The notes beneath the pieces were generated by a model. The model was not told the DNA's origin, did no database searches, and worked only from the letters and a program-made list of their open reading frames with translations. A stretch of DNA of 32,968 nt from Lacticaseibacillus suibinensis (GTDB lineage: Bacteria > Bacillota > Bacilli > Lactobacillales > Lactobacillaceae): positions 1 through 32,968 of the forward strand of contig NZ_RHOK01000022.1 in the NCBI RefSeq assembly GCF_003946175.1. Reading direction: 5' to 3'. Shown here in pieces: positions 8,389 through 15,985 of the stretch. The translations under genes were made by a program, and so were the position numbers. Every line of letters begins with the position of its first letter. Within the stretch, counting starts at the first letter, position 1.

Positions 8389-10596
8389 AGGGGTTATGTC
8401 ACAGCCCCAACGTTCATGTTCACGATCATTATTTCTAGGCCGCTCCCGTTCTTCTGGCTGTCTAGCCTCCTGCACGACCTTCTGAGTGGTTCGCCACTCA
8501 ACCAGTTCTGAATTAATGCTCTCAATCCGATTCTCTAGGGCTTTGCGCAACGCACTCAATTCATCAATAGTGGCCGCCATCTTGCTCTTATCCATGTCTG
8601 GATTCAGGCCCTGTGCTTTCACCAGGTATTTGGCGCGCTGGAACTCCCTTAACTCCTTCGAGTGACTGAATCCTAGCTTGCGAGCATACGGGCGATCAGC
8701 TGCTTGGATGTCGCTGACCAGGTCTTTATACTTGTTAGCAGCATTGATTGCCTTAACCGCTGTATTGTATTCGTTAATCTTTTGGATCAACCCCTCTAGC
8801 TGCTTAACTGCTCCGTCACGATGAAGCTCTAGCTTGGCAATCTGCTCTTGAATCTGAGGGGCGCCGGTGATGGAATTTTCCTGCAATCGTGTCATCACTC
8901 CGCTTAGTCGCTTAAACTCTTGACGAGTATTGACGGCATAACCAATGCGTTGTGCCTGGGCCAATGTACGATCCAAAGTTGGCTCCGCCACGTCCATGGC
9001 TGACACCAATTCCTTACCGTTCATCGTAACCGACTGCTCTCTAGTGGCTCCTTTGCTATAGTAATGCCAGTCGTCACCAATGGCGGCTTCGTACCTCAGC
9101 GTGCTGCGGTTGTATCTCACCTCCGCCGCCGGAAGAAATACCGTTCCGCCATTGGGAGCCAGGGAGATACTAACGCCCTTCGCTCCGACGCGGATCAGTT
9201 GCGGATCAAGTGAAACCCACTGCGGTTTGATGCCTTGTTGCAGCTGCAAACTACGGATCACAGTCTCACCTTTCACGGTGTATTCTGTTCCCGCATCGGT
9301 GCGTCGAAGGGTGTAATTGTGGCCTGAATTAATGTTCACTGTCACTCGTCGCCCTTGACCTTCCAAATCCTTTTTTTGGATGAACAGAGACTGCTTCTCA
9401 GTGCCAACCAAGACCTTTACCAGGACTCCATTCTTCTCAGCGAACGCCACCTGTTCTTCATTCAGATTAATTGCCACCTCTGTGCGCTTACTCACCGCGT
9501 CAATCTGTTCGTCGAACTTTTCAGTAATCGGGCTGTCGCTGAAATCATCATGACCAAAGTGACTCGGGTTTCGCCAGTCTTCACTGAACGATTTTAAGCG
9601 GTAGTTGGGCGGCAACAGGTCGTCTTTGATACGTCGCTTGACCCCCGGAATCTCATAGCCGATTGTCAAACCATATTGCACGGTTTTGATGCCGGCTTGC
9701 TGTAAAGCTGCAATCAAATCTTCTTGACTGTCCGCATATTGATACGCCTTCTTGATAGCAGCCATCAGGTCCTGCCTGGCCATTTCATTCTCTGCAAAAC
9801 GTGCCGCCAGTCCCTCCGGGGTGAACCTGCCAACCGCCTGTGTTGCCGCTGCTTTGCCAGCGCTGATACCACTCAAATTAGTATCCCGTGCTGCGCGTTC
9901 TTGACCTGCCAACGCATAGGTCAGATGTTTTCCCCGCGTATCGATTGTGATGCCCAACTCGCCGGCTGCCTCCTCAAATTCATCACGAGTAGTCACGCGA
10001 TCAAGAGCAAAGTCGAGGCGTTGAATTAGCTGTGATCTCTTACTCCGGGAATACTTTGGTTCGGTCACTCCATCGCGACCAAGTTGCATTTGACTCAGCC
10101 CATGTTCTGCACAAAGTTGATTACTAATTTGCATGATTTGATTTGCCGTAACATAGGGCCGGCTTCTAAATTTATGCAGGTTTGTGAGGCTTGTTGCATT
10201 AAAAATAATGTGATTGTGGATGTGACCCTTGTCAACATGAGTAGCGATTACATATTCGTATTCGCCGCCCAAAAATTCACGTAAAAGTTCCTTGCCAATT
10301 TCATGTGCTTCTTCTGGTGTGACATTGTCATCTGGAGAAAAAGATTGAATCAAGTGATAACTCTGGGCACTCTCGCCCTTGCGTGTACCCTTGCCATCGT
10401 GACCAACCCTGTGAGAGAAATCTCCAACCACTTCGTCAGCTAAACTACGTGTCATTTCAAACTCCGACGCTGCATAATCTGCATCGCAATTGAAGCTAGA
10501 AACCAGCTCACCGTGCAGCGTCTTTGATTCATTTGAGATGTAGTCAATTGCTGCCTTAGTCGAAACCGTAATAGCGTGGATCGATGTAAATGCCAA
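8380..10596 (-). CDS. Relaxase, MobP-like, with its 3' end replaced by an IS
   Basis: A 738-residue relaxase that would nick oriT, stay covalently bound to the 5' end and pilot the strand into the recipient. The N-terminal domain shows AIDYISNESKT (Tyr19, candidate catalytic residue). The histidine metal site is THVDKGHIHNHIIF (His120, His125, His127, with His129 nearby). A long charged helical C-terminal region follows. The start is TTG with GGGGGAGG upstream, 2 bases after the MobC stop, so the pair is coupled. The last native residues are about REHERW. The final eight (GCDITPSK) are read from the IS1182 right end at 8380-8407. Joining the flanks across the IS suggests the original frame continued about 15 residues and overlapped the TOPRIM start, so little of the protein is lost and it may still work. 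Family is secure; activity is not known. Confidence 0.88.
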   Translation of the reverse strand: MAFTSIHAITVSTKAAIDYISNESKTLHGELVSSFNCDADYAASEFEMTRSLADEVVGDFSHRVGHDGKGTRKGESAQSYHLIQSFSPDDNVTPEEAHEIGKELLREFLGGEYEYVIATHVDKGHIHNHIIFNATSLTNLHKFRSRPYVTANQIMQISNQLCAEHGLSQMQLGRDGVTEPKYSRSKRSQLIQRLDFALDRVTTRDEFEEAAGELGITIDTRGKHLTYALAGQERAARDTNLSGISAGKAAATQAVGRFTPEGLAARFAENEMARQDLMAAIKKAYQYADSQEDLIAALQQAGIKTVQYGLTIGYEIPGVKRRIKDDLLPPNYRLKSFSEDWRNPSHFGHDDFSDSPITEKFDEQIDAVSKRTEVAINLNEEQVAFAEKNGVLVKVLVGTEKQSLFIQKKDLEGQGRRVTVNINSGHNYTLRRTDAGTEYTVKGETVIRSLQLQQGIKPQWVSLDPQLIRVGAKGVSISLAPNGGTVFLPAAEVRYNRSTLRYEAAIGDDWHYYSKGATREQSVTMNGKELVSAMDVAEPTLDRTLAQAQRIGYAVNTRQEFKRLSGVMTRLQENSITGAPQIQEQIAKLELHRDGAVKQLEGLIQKINEYNTAVKAINAANKYKDLVSDIQAADRPYARKLGFSHSKELREFQRAKYLVKAQGLNPDMDKSKMAATIDELSALRKALENRIESINSELVEWRTTQKVVQEARQPEERERPRNNDREHERWGCDITPSK

Positions 10597-10598
10597 CT

Positions 10599-11024
10599 CT
10601 ACCTCCCCCCTTCCTCCGGTAAATTGTTCAGTGCAGCTCGGCTATCCAGTGCCGAGTCCAATGCTGAGTGAGTGAGCAACCGAACCTCGTTCATCATCAT
10701 CTTCAGGTCATTCATTTGTTCCTGAGTCACCTCTTCATCTACGTTCACCCGGCGAGCAATCTGGTTGATGTTATTACCAACGCGTGCAATTTGTTCGGTG
10801 AACTTTCTGAGGTACGAGTAATCGAAAATATAGACGTCGCCATGGATTAATGCACGACGCGAGAAGCTTGAAAAGTTATGAACGCCAGCCGCTTCCATGC
10901 GTTCCTTAACTGCTACCCATTCAGCCGCCGAGAAGCGCAGCCGTTTCACCATCTGTCGCCGAGGATCGGCTAGATTTTTAGCGGCAATACTCAATGTAAC
11001 TCGGTTGCTTTCGTTATTTTCCAT
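10599..11024 (-). CDS. mobC: MobC-like relaxosome accessory protein
   Basis: A 141-residue DNA-binding accessory protein of the MobC/ribbon-helix-helix type that would bind oriT and assist the relaxase. Visible features are KRLRFSAAEWVAVKERMEAAG near the N-terminus and the typical MobC sequence FTEQIARVGNNINQIARRVN in the middle. The ATG at 11024 has GGAGGTGAT 6 bases upstream. An in-frame TTG at 11030 would abut that site and is rejected. The gene ends 2 bases before the relaxase start. The hairpin-rich oriT candidate lies directly upstream, as in many mobilisation regions. Confidence 0.85.
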   Translation of the reverse strand: MENNESNRVTLSIAAKNLADPRRQMVKRLRFSAAEWVAVKERMEAAGVHNFSSFSRRALIHGDVYIFDYSYLRKFTEQIARVGNNINQIARRVNVDEEVTQEQMNDLKMMMNEVRLLTHSALDSALDSRAALNNLPEEGGR

Positions 11025-11053
11025 TCGCAAATCACCTCCACAGAAAATCGGCG

Positions 11054-11181
11054 GCGATCCCGGCTTCTCCGGAATCGCGTTTCTGTCTCTACTGACGCGA
11101 GATTTGCAAATGTGGCCACATTTGCGAATTAGCCGAAAAGTGGGTCTCTTTTTCGGCTAATCATTTGGGGCTCCGCCCCAA
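11054..11181. other. oriT: Candidate origin of transfer (oriT)
   Basis: The non-coding 130 bases just upstream of MobC contain four inverted repeats in tandem. GCGATCCCGG/CCGGAATCGC has one mismatch (11054-11078). The palindrome GCAAATGTGGCCACATTTGC is perfect (11106-11125). TTAGCCGAAAA/TTTTCGGCTAA has 11-bp arms around a 10-base spacer (11129-11160). TTGGGGC/GCCCCAA has a 3-base loop (11165-11181). None carries a T run that would make it an ordinary terminator. Position beside mobC-relaxase plus this density of hairpins is typical of oriT. I do not see a nic-site consensus that I can name, so the exact nick is unassigned. Confidence 0.6.
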
Positions 11182-11195
11182 TCCCCGTCCGTTAT

Positions 11196-11465
11196 TTAAT
11201 CGGCGCCTAAGGCGCCACTTAAATCACTAAAGTCATTATCGGAAAGCCTGACCAGCTTTTCGATAGTGCCATCATAAAGACCCACCGTAGGGTCAAAAAC
11301 AGCCGTATCTTTGACCAGGCCCTTAGCGTTCAACTCTTTCATAAATTGCCGGTATTTCTTCATCTCAGTAACCAGTCCATCACGCGATTTTTCTTCCGTG
11401 TGCTGAAGATAAATCTCTACCAGCGCTCGTTCTTCATCGGTAAAACTTGAGAGAAGTTTTGTCAT
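11196..11465 (-). CDS. Small hypothetical protein (89 aa)
   Basis: I do not recognise this protein. It is acidic and probably helical (SSFTDEERALVEIYLQHTEE, then MKKYRQFMKELNAKGLV), with no signal peptide or membrane segment. GGAGG lies 6 bases before the second ATG at 11465; the first ATG at 11468 is too close to that site. It follows the 148-residue gene by about 10 bases in the same operon and is the last gene before the oriT candidate. Its final codons form a GGCGCC-TTA-GGCGCC hairpin. Confidence 0.7.
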   Translation of the reverse strand: MTKLLSSFTDEERALVEIYLQHTEEKSRDGLVTEMKKYRQFMKELNAKGLVKDTAVFDPTVGLYDGTIEKLVRLSDNDFSDLSGALGAD

Positions 11466-11476
11466 CATGGTCCTCC

Positions 11477-11923
11477 CTAATGTTCAAATGCGACGTGTTG
11501 TTGGACCGGTCGCTCCACAGATTTTGTGGCGACCGATGCCACCCGTTTGCTTCGAGTAATGATCTCATCCAGGCCCCGTGATGGTGCCTGGTACTTCTCA
11601 ACATACTTGCTAATCTCGTAGTCAGTTTTACTCAAGATTTTCGCTTGGCTTGCGGTCAACTCTTGGCCTTCAGCAATCAGTGCACTGCGACTTTCTAGAA
11701 CAAGTCTCACTACGCCTGTTTCGGCGTGGACCCGGCTCCAATCATCCATGTCTAGCTCACTAGCGAGTGTATTGTGATCCAGTCCGCGGACGCCCATATC
11801 GTAATCACCAGAAGCTAGTTTCCCATCTGGAAAAATGAAAATAGGTTCATCTACATTGCGTGTTTCTTCAAACGTATCATCGAATACTTTGTCAATTTGG
11901 TCTTGGCTCATTAACGGTTTCAT
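11477..11923 (-). CDS. Hypothetical protein (148 aa)
   Basis: An unrecognised soluble acidic protein. It begins MKPLMSQDQIDKVFDDTFEE and includes EPIFIFPDGKLASGDYDMGV and a helical stretch around ELTASQAKILSKTDYEISKYV. No membrane segment is present. The ATG at 11923 has GGAG about 12 bases upstream, which is long; the second ATG at 11911 is an alternative. It lies between the ArdC-like gene and a small gene, all co-directional, so it probably belongs to the DNA-processing end of the transfer operon. Confidence 0.7.
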   Translation of the reverse strand: MKPLMSQDQIDKVFDDTFEETRNVDEPIFIFPDGKLASGDYDMGVRGLDHNTLASELDMDDWSRVHAETGVVRLVLESRSALIAEGQELTASQAKILSKTDYEISKYVEKYQAPSRGLDEIITRSKRVASVATKSVERPVQQHVAFEH

Positions 11924-11951
11924 CTGTCACTCACTCCTCTGCTGAAGACGA

Positions 11952-12995
11952 CTACAGCTCAAGACCATCACCATGGATACTCGTCACTTTTTCTTGTTCC
12001 CTGCTCTCACCAGCCGCTCTGCCAATCTCCTTCTCAGGGGTCAGTTCACGTGCCAGACTTGAGTCCACGTTGGTGATAATTTCCTTTGCCGTCTTGCTCA
12101 CGTCATCCATGATTTTGAATTGGGTTTGAAAATCTTTATCAGTCAGGGTTGCCATTTTTCGCGTCCAACCGGCAATGTAAGGTGCCGCTTCTTCTTTGGT
12201 ATCGATGCCGTAGTGAGCGCTAACGATGAAGCTCACCATTTCGGCTTGAAGCTCTTTTTCATCGCGACCAGCCTTGCTCCCGTCGTGCATGTATGAGTGC
12301 GCAATTTCGTGAATCCGAATTGCAGTTTTCTGGGTAGCAGGAAGGTTTGCTTCAACCTCAATGAACTTGTGCTCGCCGCCGTGATAGACGCCATTGGCAA
12401 CGAGCTGAGATAGATCCGGCAGCTCTTCAATTGGAATGCCTCGACTCGCCGATAGCGCATCAAGTTGATCGCTTAGCAACTGATTCATTTCTGGATCATC
12501 AATAGAAAAATCAACGGGCCGATTTGGGTATAAGGTTGGATATTTATCGGCCGGCATATCCGTCTGACGAACGTCAAATACAGTCGTTAGGTGAAACCCA
12601 CTGACCCCCTGGCTGACCGTGGCCTCGCCGGTGCCTACCAAGGCTTTTTGCTCCTTAGTAGCACGCCAAAATGGGATTTTCTTATGGTCAGGCAGGTTTA
12701 AAACCTTGCCCTTCGCCGGGGCAAAAATCTTGATACCCTTCTGCCCTTTGCGGACTGGATAGCCGAGCTTTTTGAATTTGTCATAGCCACCAACAGCAAG
12801 CGCGGTAGCATTTTGCATCTGGATCAATGTTTGGTTACGCAGTGAGTAATCTGGGAACCTAGCCATGAACGTTAGAAAGTCCGTGAGCTTCTCTGGGCTT
12901 GCCGTGTAGTCATGTGCTGCCCGCACCATCTCAGTCGAATATTTATCGACCTCAGCTTGAATTTCCTCGGCACTTCGCTTCTTAAATCCAGCCAT
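11952..12995 (-). CDS. ArdC-like antirestriction / zinc metallopeptidase protein
   Basis: A 347-residue protein with the ArdC-type N-terminal single-strand-binding domain and a metallopeptidase-like C-terminal domain. The N-terminal signature includes LRNQTLIQMQNATALAVGGY (about residues 52-71) and LGYPVRKGQKGIKIFAPAKG (77-96). The zinc motif is IRIHEIAHSYMHD (HEIAH at 229-233), with a Glu in ELQAEMVSF near residue 252 as likely third ligand. In family members the N-terminal domain binds single-stranded DNA and protects incoming DNA from host restriction during conjugation. AGGAGG lies 7 bases before the ATG. Its place just upstream of the mobilisation genes fits a role in early establishment. 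Confidence 0.82.
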   Translation of the reverse strand: MAGFKKRSAEEIQAEVDKYSTEMVRAAHDYTASPEKLTDFLTFMARFPDYSLRNQTLIQMQNATALAVGGYDKFKKLGYPVRKGQKGIKIFAPAKGKVLNLPDHKKIPFWRATKEQKALVGTGEATVSQGVSGFHLTTVFDVRQTDMPADKYPTLYPNRPVDFSIDDPEMNQLLSDQLDALSASRGIPIEELPDLSQLVANGVYHGGEHKFIEVEANLPATQKTAIRIHEIAHSYMHDGSKAGRDEKELQAEMVSFIVSAHYGIDTKEEAAPYIAGWTRKMATLTDKDFQTQFKIMDDVSKTAKEIITNVDSSLARELTPEKEIGRAAGESREQEKVTSIHGDGLEL

Positions 12996-13027
12996 GTTTA
13001 AACCTCCTCAAAACAAAAAGACCAACA

Positions 13028-13714
13028 TTAGTTGGCCTTCCATTTCTTTCTACTTTTCCTCTTTGATACAGCAACGGCGTTTGCAATCACCACCGCCAAT
13101 TCACGAGGCGCATAACGCTTTTGAGCAGTGCGTGCCATCGCTTGAAGTGACTGCATCGCAATCCACAACGCTTTCCAAAGTACTCGTGGTGTGACTCCTT
13201 CTTCCACCGGAGTTGGTAATCCAAGTAGCGCTGATAGCAACGACATGGTGAGAACGCGTAGGCTCTCCTCAGGTAATTGCCCGGCGGTAACCATAACCAG
13301 CTTTCTGCGTTGCGCCTCCTCCGGATATGCCTTCACGATCAGCTGGCGCATATCCTCATAGCTCATTGGTTGTTCTCCCTTTGGCACTTCGTCAAGGTCC
13401 AGTTGAGTGAACAGCTTAATCGGTTGAAGCACCGCCTGCACAGGGCGTCCTGGCTTCCCCTGGCGGTAAATGGGCATCACACCGCCGAAGCCGTCGCGTC
13501 CTATAATTGGCCGCGCCCCTTGTTTGCGCCAGCCGCTAATTGAGTGAACTTCCGTGACTTGCATATCTTCCTGCATGGCAAGAAGGCCGTTGTAAGGACC
13601 CGCGCGGTAAAGTGTCATGAGCTGCGTTACCGCCTTAGCGGGCATGCTCTGACTCATTAGCTGCGTACATAGCTCCTCGGCCCTGTTCAGGAGCGTAGAG
13701 ACTTCACTTTCCAA
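13028..13714 (-). CDS. Hypothetical protein (228 aa) in the transfer operon
   Basis: I do not recognise this protein with confidence. The N-terminal half contains SGWRKQGARPIIGRDGFGG and MPIYRQGKPGRPV, which loosely recall the glycine/lysine hairpin of ArdC-type N-terminal domains. The C-terminal half is helical and moderately hydrophobic, ending in a basic tail (SKRKSRKKWKAN). No signal peptide is visible. The start is TTG, with AAGGAGG about 9 bases upstream and 3 bases after the preceding stop. It lies between a membrane protein and the ArdC-like gene, linking the channel genes and the DNA-processing genes. Confidence 0.7.
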   Translation of the reverse strand: MESEVSTLLNRAEELCTQLMSQSMPAKAVTQLMTLYRAGPYNGLLAMQEDMQVTEVHSISGWRKQGARPIIGRDGFGGVMPIYRQGKPGRPVQAVLQPIKLFTQLDLDEVPKGEQPMSYEDMRQLIVKAYPEEAQRRKLVMVTAGQLPEESLRVLTMSLLSALLGLPTPVEEGVTPRVLWKALWIAMQSLQAMARTAQKRYAPRELAVVIANAVAVSKRKSRKKWKAN

Positions 13715-13717
13715 TAA

Positions 13718-14806
13718 TTATTCCTCCTTCTGGCCAAGCGTCTTGAGCTGGTGTTTGAGGGTCTTGATGTTCTGTCGGGCAGTATCCCGCTGAGTGGCTG
13801 ATGCTTTGGCGTCATCAGCAATTTTCTGGTACTTATCAATACCAGATTGATACTGTTTGCCAATGCTGATGGCCTTAGCCACCACGTCACTTTTGAACGT
13901 GTCATTCAGCGTGGCAGCATCATCAAACCTTGAGTCATGGATGTATCCTAGGGCAATTGTCACACTGAGTTTCTTACTACCAAGTTCAGCATTAATAGCC
14001 TGGGCCGCATCCGGCTGGTCAAGCATCACATAGGCAACGGCGAGCTTCGCTCGCCGCTCTGTTGTCATGCTGGCATCGTCGCCAAATTTGACCACCTTTT
14101 TGTAATCCTTCGTTAGAAAAGCAAGGTCAAACCGACGCGATGCCGTTGGAAACTTGGAGACAAATTTTTTCAGCTCTTTTGTGTCGCCGCGATCAGTTAG
14201 CCTGGCCGCAATAGTGTCTCGTTTCGCGGGATATATCTTGGCTGCCTTCTCGTAGTGACCAGCCTTGACTAAAGTCGTATACGACGGCACTGGCGGCTTA
14301 CGAGAGGCAATCGTGCTCACCCCAATCACAGCCCCTACTGTCAGTACTAATACAGTAAGTGCACCAGCTACCAGCTTCACTACACGGCTGCTCACACGCG
14401 GTAAGTTCAGACGCCGGCGCTTCGGATTCTCCCGCCGTGCTTTCTTTCTAATTCGCTGTTTACGCTTTGGCTGCGTAACACTCGGCTTGATGGCCGACGG
14501 TGGGTTTGGCACGGGCTCTGGTGAAACTACTTCCGGTGTTGGGCTAATCTCACCGCTCTTCAAAATTCGGCTCATCACGTCCTCAACCTTGCCAGTTACA
14601 GGTAAGGTTAGGTTAAACGTACCAACAGGCTTGCCGTCAATGACGACATACAGATCGACAGAGCCGGTGCGATCATGGTCGGCCATATCGTAGCTGATTT
14701 TCTGAAGCTCTATCAGTGCATCATCAAAATCAATGGGGTCAGACGGTAGCGTCACACCTTCTTCGTTTGAGAAAGTCACTAGTGACTGCTTCTTCGACCG
14801 TGCCAT
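13718..14806 (-). CDS. Single-pass membrane protein with helical repeat-like outer domain
   Basis: A 362-residue protein with an N-terminal cytosolic domain (residues 1-85, including VDLYVVIDGKPVGTFNLTLP), a proline-rich linker and a very basic stretch (KRKQRIRKKARRENPKRRR) near 113-132. One transmembrane helix (VVKLVAGALTVLVLTVGAV) spans about 142-165. The C-terminal domain is helical and reads like degenerate TPR repeats (AGHYEKAAKIYP, TKDYKKVVKF, MLDQPDAAQAINAEL). By the positive-inside rule the TPR-like part faces outward. GGAGGGAG lies before the ATG. Lying in the secretion-gene cluster, it is a candidate structural part of the transfer channel in the position of a VirB8/TcpC-like factor, but I see no sequence signature for that family. 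Confidence 0.75.
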   Translation of the reverse strand: MARSKKQSLVTFSNEEGVTLPSDPIDFDDALIELQKISYDMADHDRTGSVDLYVVIDGKPVGTFNLTLPVTGKVEDVMSRILKSGEISPTPEVVSPEPVPNPPSAIKPSVTQPKRKQRIRKKARRENPKRRRLNLPRVSSRVVKLVAGALTVLVLTVGAVIGVSTIASRKPPVPSYTTLVKAGHYEKAAKIYPAKRDTIAARLTDRGDTKELKKFVSKFPTASRRFDLAFLTKDYKKVVKFGDDASMTTERRAKLAVAYVMLDQPDAAQAINAELGSKKLSVTIALGYIHDSRFDDAATLNDTFKSDVVAKAISIGKQYQSGIDKYQKIADDAKASATQRDTARQNIKTLKHQLKTLGQKEE

Positions 14807-14824
14807 AATCTCCCTCCAATCTGT

Positions 14825-15751
14825 CTAGTTCCACCCAGACGTTTCCGTTGTGGTTGTCTTCGTGGTTGTTGTATTGCCGTTGTCGTCAGTGCTTGTAGAA
14901 GTCTCGTTCCCGCTTTCGCCATCTGCCTTCGTCACACCCGTTTGAGTCAACGTGACTGCATCATAGGCCTTGTGAAAGCTCTCCGACCCGTATGTGATAT
15001 CAGTAGCAACGGTATACTGCTTACCGGTATCCTTCAGATAGAAGTGGTAGTCCATATTTGGACTATCCGTGAGCGCGATGACAATTGTGGCGCCGGCGTC
15101 GTTGTCGGCAATCGTCCTGTCGTTGTTGATAGTGTATGGATGAACCTTGGTTTTGCCACCCTTATATTTCTCCGTGATTGTTGTGTCAGTAATTGTCATT
15201 GAGACTACATCAGCATTCTGGTCAGCATCTTTCTTCCATTCACCTTGTGTCAGCACGTCTTGCCACTTTTGATTGGTTAACTTTGTTGCAGCTTTTTTGC
15301 TGGCCGCCGTACTAGCTTGCCGGGCCTTCAGTTGCTTCTGAGTCGAGTACCAGTAATGCTTACCACTAGCGTCATACAGCACTGTCTCGCCATCGATGGT
15401 TTTCATCTTCAACTGATAAGTTCCGGCCAACCTGTCATCTAGCGTGATCGTGGAGCCTGAGATTTCCCACTTACCACTCGTCAGCCAGTCACTGGAGTAT
15501 GTGCTGTCCTTGCTCAAGTGCAGCACAGCACCGTCAGTGCGATCCGAATACCATGTGCCGGCGTAGAGGTGGGAAGGCTCCTTATTGATTTCAATTTGTG
15601 TCTGCTGCTTGGTCATTTTTGGCTCTGGGAGCTGTTGGCTATGCCAGATAGCAAAGCCGGCCCCGCCGCCTACGACCAGCAGCACCGTTGCGATCGTGGT
15701 AATCATGCGGACCCGATGGTCATACCACTGGTCAATCAGCCAATCGATCAA
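14825..15751 (-). CDS. Single-pass membrane protein with two beta-rich outer domains
   Basis: A 308-residue protein with one N-terminal membrane helix (MITTIATVLLVVGGGAGFAI) about 17 residues in. Two extracellular beta-rich domains follow. The first begins AGTWYSDRTDGAVLHLSKD and the second TQGEWKKDADQNADVVSMT; both are lipocalin-like in pattern (GxW start, alternating strands). The tail is Thr/Ser/Asn-rich. I chose the TTG at 15751 because GGGAGG lies 8 bases upstream. An in-frame ATG at 15769 lacks such a site, and longer forms reach 15817. The start overlaps the end of the coiled-coil gene by 20 bases. It is a likely envelope component of the mating apparatus; exact function unknown. Confidence 0.72.
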   Translation of the reverse strand: MIDWLIDQWYDHRVRMITTIATVLLVVGGGAGFAIWHSQQLPEPKMTKQQTQIEINKEPSHLYAGTWYSDRTDGAVLHLSKDSTYSSDWLTSGKWEISGSTITLDDRLAGTYQLKMKTIDGETVLYDASGKHYWYSTQKQLKARQASTAASKKAATKLTNQKWQDVLTQGEWKKDADQNADVVSMTITDTTITEKYKGGKTKVHPYTINNDRTIADNDAGATIVIALTDSPNMDYHFYLKDTGKQYTVATDITYGSESFHKAYDAVTLTQTGVTKADGESGNETSTSTDDNGNTTTTKTTTTETSGWN

Positions 15752-15977
15752 TATCAGATCCTCCCTCATTATCATTGTCTTGTTTCTGTGCCCGCAGCAG
15801 TGCTGCAACCTGCTCAAAGCTCAAACCGCTGTTACTAATCAAGCGTTGTGCTTCGTCACCCTGAACTTGTTTGAGTTCACTTTTGGCCTTATCAAGATTA
15901 GCCTGTGCCTTGTCGTAAGCCTCCTGGGCGCGCTTCACCTGAGCTTCCTTTGCTTTAATTCGTGATTTTGCCATCAT
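15732..15977 (-). CDS. Small coiled-coil protein (81 aa)
   Basis: An 81-residue protein that is almost entirely charged heptad repeats (KAKEAQVKRAQEAYDKAQAN, then DKAKSELKQVQ), predicting a coiled coil, with an acidic tail. AGGAGGTTAC directly precedes two consecutive ATG codons, either of which could be used. It sits between the cell-wall hydrolase and a membrane protein, overlapping the latter by 20 bases. It may be a scaffold or adaptor in the secretion complex. I do not recognise a named family. Confidence 0.7.
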   Translation of the reverse strand: MMAKSRIKAKEAQVKRAQEAYDKAQANLDKAKSELKQVQGDEAQRLISNSGLSFEQVAALLRAQKQDNDNEGGSDIDRLAD

Positions 15978-15985
15978 GTAACCTC

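Larger units (their letters stand above)
6619..8408 (+). mobile_element. IS1182-family insertion sequence
   Basis: The element is bounded by imperfect terminal inverted repeats of about 19 bases: GGGGTTGTGACATAACTCC at 6619-6637, and the reverse complement of 8390-8408, GGGGCTGTGACATAACCCC. The two match at 17 of 19 positions. It contains a single intact transposase gene flanked by hairpins that act as terminators at both ends. It sits between the relaxase 3' end and the TOPRIM gene. No clear target duplication is visible: the left flank is a run of ten A and the right flank begins AACGTTCATG. The intact frame and well-matched ends suggest a recent arrival. Confidence 0.9.
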
